NCBI GenBank assembly: GCA_023415035.1
Contig: JAEZLX010000245.1
Span: forward strand, 1 to 6,515
From: Pseudomonadota bacterium
GTDB taxonomy: Bacteria > Pseudomonadota > Gammaproteobacteria > Burkholderiales > Burkholderiaceae_C
DNA: 6,515 nucleotides
Reading direction: 5' to 3'
The notes under the pieces were generated by a model, which was not told the origin of the DNA, ran no database searches, and saw only the letters and a program-made list of their open reading frames with translations. The translations under genes were made by a program, and so were the position numbers. Shown here one piece after another: positions 5,485 to 6,515 of this stretch. Numbering within the stretch: position 1 is the first letter of the stretch; every line of letters starts with the position of its first letter.

Positions 5485-6003
5485 ATGTGGCCGCGCAGAC
5501 ACTTTCTCAAACTCGGTGCCGTCGCCTCCGCCACCGCGCTGGTCGCGCCCTGGACGCTGGCGGGCACCCGTTCCCCTGCTGCAGTGCGGGGCGAGCGTCA
5601 CTATGTGCTCGTTGACGGATCGCTGGCCCCCAGCGTGCGCTTCGGGCAGGGCTTCGCGTCCAGCCACCGCGTTGACCGCGACGCCTTGCTGACACAATGG
5701 GCCGACGTGCAAACCCACATCGGCAGCAGTGGGGTCGTGAGCGGGCTCACTCGTCCGACCGATCTTCCGATCATCATGCAGATGGTGGCGGCGCAGGGGG
5801 CGCGCGTGAGGTTCAGCGAATCCGTGACTGAGGCGCGCCTGCCTGAGTTGCTGCAGCGCATGCAGGACGAGATCACGCCGGTCGCCTGTGCGCGGGCCGA
5901 TGCATTGCCTGCGCAATGCCGCGCGGGGATGGTGGCCGCTCTTCCGGCACACACGGGTCCCGGGACCTGGCTGGGCTGGTCTGTCGAATTCGGCAACGTT
6001 TGA
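5485..6003 (+). CDS. Small twin-arginine-signal protein of unknown function
   Basis: A 172-residue protein starting at the ATG one base after the cytochrome stop, with AAGGAAG 7 bases upstream deciding that start. The N-terminus PRRHFLKLGAVASATALVAP is a textbook Tat signal (twin arginine at residues 4-5, F and K in the right places, then a short hydrophobic stretch to about 26). The mature part, about 145 residues, has no metal-binding or catalytic motif I recognise; its two cysteines are C135 and C145. I cannot assign a family. Its fixed place in the operon suggests a role in assembly, export or electron transfer of the flavocytochrome. In p-cresol operons an unassigned gene pchX also accompanies pchC and pchF, as I recall; homology to it is not established here. 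Confidence 0.75.
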   Translation: MWPRRHFLKLGAVASATALVAPWTLAGTRSPAAVRGERHYVLVDGSLAPSVRFGQGFASSHRVDRDALLTQWADVQTHIGSSGVVSGLTRPTDLPIIMQMVAAQGARVRFSESVTEARLPELLQRMQDEITPVACARADALPAQCRAGMVAALPAHTGPGTWLGWSVEFGNV

Positions 6004-6031
6004 AATTCCGGACTCTCAAGAGGAAAGCAAG

Positions 6032-6515
6032 ATGCAACAAATCTTCATGTTGATCGACGGCCAGAAAGTGCTGTCCAGTTCCGGTGCCACCTTCGAGCGC
6101 CGCAACCCGCTGGATGGGCAGGTGGCCACGGTGGCGCCGGCCGCCACGCCCGAGGACGCCAAGTCCGCCGTGGATGCGGCCTCCAGGGCGTTCCCCGCCT
6201 GGGCCGCGCTGGGTCCGGGCGAGCGACGAGCCATGCTGCTCAAGGCCGCGGACGCGCTGGATGCTCGCGCACAGGACTTCATCGATGCCATGGCCGCCGA
6301 AACCGGCGCCAGCGCCGTGTGGGCTGGCTTCAACGTGAACCTGTCGGCCGACATGCTGCGCGAAGCCGCTGCCATCACCACGCAGGTGAACGGCGAGGTC
6401 ATTCCGTCCAACGTGCCGGGCAGCCTGGCGATGGCACAGCGTGTGCCCGCGGGCGTGGTGCTGGGCATCGCGCCGTGGAACGCGCCGGTCATCCTGGCCA
6501 CGCGCGCCATCGCCA
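6032..6515 (+). CDS. Aldehyde dehydrogenase resembling vanillin dehydrogenase, N-terminal part
   Basis: The first 161 residues of an NAD(P)-dependent aldehyde dehydrogenase (family length about 480-490), running off the right edge. FERRNPLDG near residue 21, PAWAALGPGERR at 55-66, and GVVLGIAPWNAPVIL at 141-155 are family landmarks; N150 of the PWN motif is the conserved asparagine of the oxyanion site. The catalytic cysteine and glutamate lie beyond the window. The stretch with VIPSNVPGS and the PWNAPVIL form recalls vanillin dehydrogenase (Vdh) of eugenol-degrading Pseudomonas and related salicylaldehyde dehydrogenases. It would oxidise vanillin to vanillate in the cytoplasm, consuming the dioxygenase product. 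AGGA at 6021-6024 lies 7 bases before the ATG, and the gene follows the Tat-protein gene by 28 bases. Confidence 0.88.
   Translation, partial: MQQIFMLIDGQKVLSSSGATFERRNPLDGQVATVAPAATPEDAKSAVDAASRAFPAWAALGPGERRAMLLKAADALDARAQDFIDAMAAETGASAVWAGFNVNLSADMLREAAAITTQVNGEVIPSNVPGSLAMAQRVPAGVVLGIAPWNAPVILATRAIA

Noticed and set aside
1..6515. CRISPR array, tRNA, rRNA or riboswitch
   Set aside because: No regularly spaced repeats, cloverleaf-like segments or long structured leaders were seen on either strand.

Overview
The window is high-GC DNA whose gene style fits a proteobacterium, most likely a betaproteobacterium of the Burkholderiales. That assignment is an inference from composition, the insertion-sequence types and the gene families; nothing here fixes a species. 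Most of the window is a catabolic cluster for methoxyphenol (lignin- or phenylpropanoid-type) side chains. It sits next to a piece of damaged, transposon-riddled DNA.

Left part (1-679): three nested remnants. The right end of an IS66-family element (last transposase codons plus terminal repeat, ending at about 125) is inserted into the transposase gene of an IS3-family element. Only the last 153 bp of that IS3 element (126-278) are visible, and its right terminal repeat abuts the 3' third of a TRAP-transporter substrate-binding protein gene (279-679). The transporter gene is therefore broken. A strong hairpin terminator (739-766) lies between it and the next gene, which is convergent.

Middle (842-2046): an AraC-family regulator on the minus strand, divergent from the catabolic genes. 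The roughly 230-bp shared upstream region carries a 12-bp direct repeat with a 40-bp period, a candidate operator.

Right part (2047-6515), all plus strand: (i) a four-histidine non-heme iron dioxygenase of the carotenoid-oxygenase superfamily, closest in features to isoeugenol monooxygenase and lignostilbene dioxygenase; (ii) a vanillyl-alcohol-oxidase/p-cresol-methylhydroxylase-type flavoprotein; (iii) a small exported cytochrome c, presumably its electron acceptor; (iv) a small twin-arginine-signal protein of unknown function; (v) the first 161 residues of an aldehyde dehydrogenase resembling vanillin dehydrogenase. A terminator-like hairpin separates (i) from (ii); genes (ii)-(v) are tightly packed.

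Pathway reading (inference): the flavocytochrome oxidises the benzylic carbon of a 4-alkyl- or 4-allylphenol such as eugenol or 4-propylguaiacol, the dioxygenase splits the conjugated propenyl or stilbene double bond to vanillin, and the dehydrogenase converts vanillin to vanillate. The broken TRAP gene may once have served uptake of an aromatic acid, but its substrate cannot be read from the fragment.
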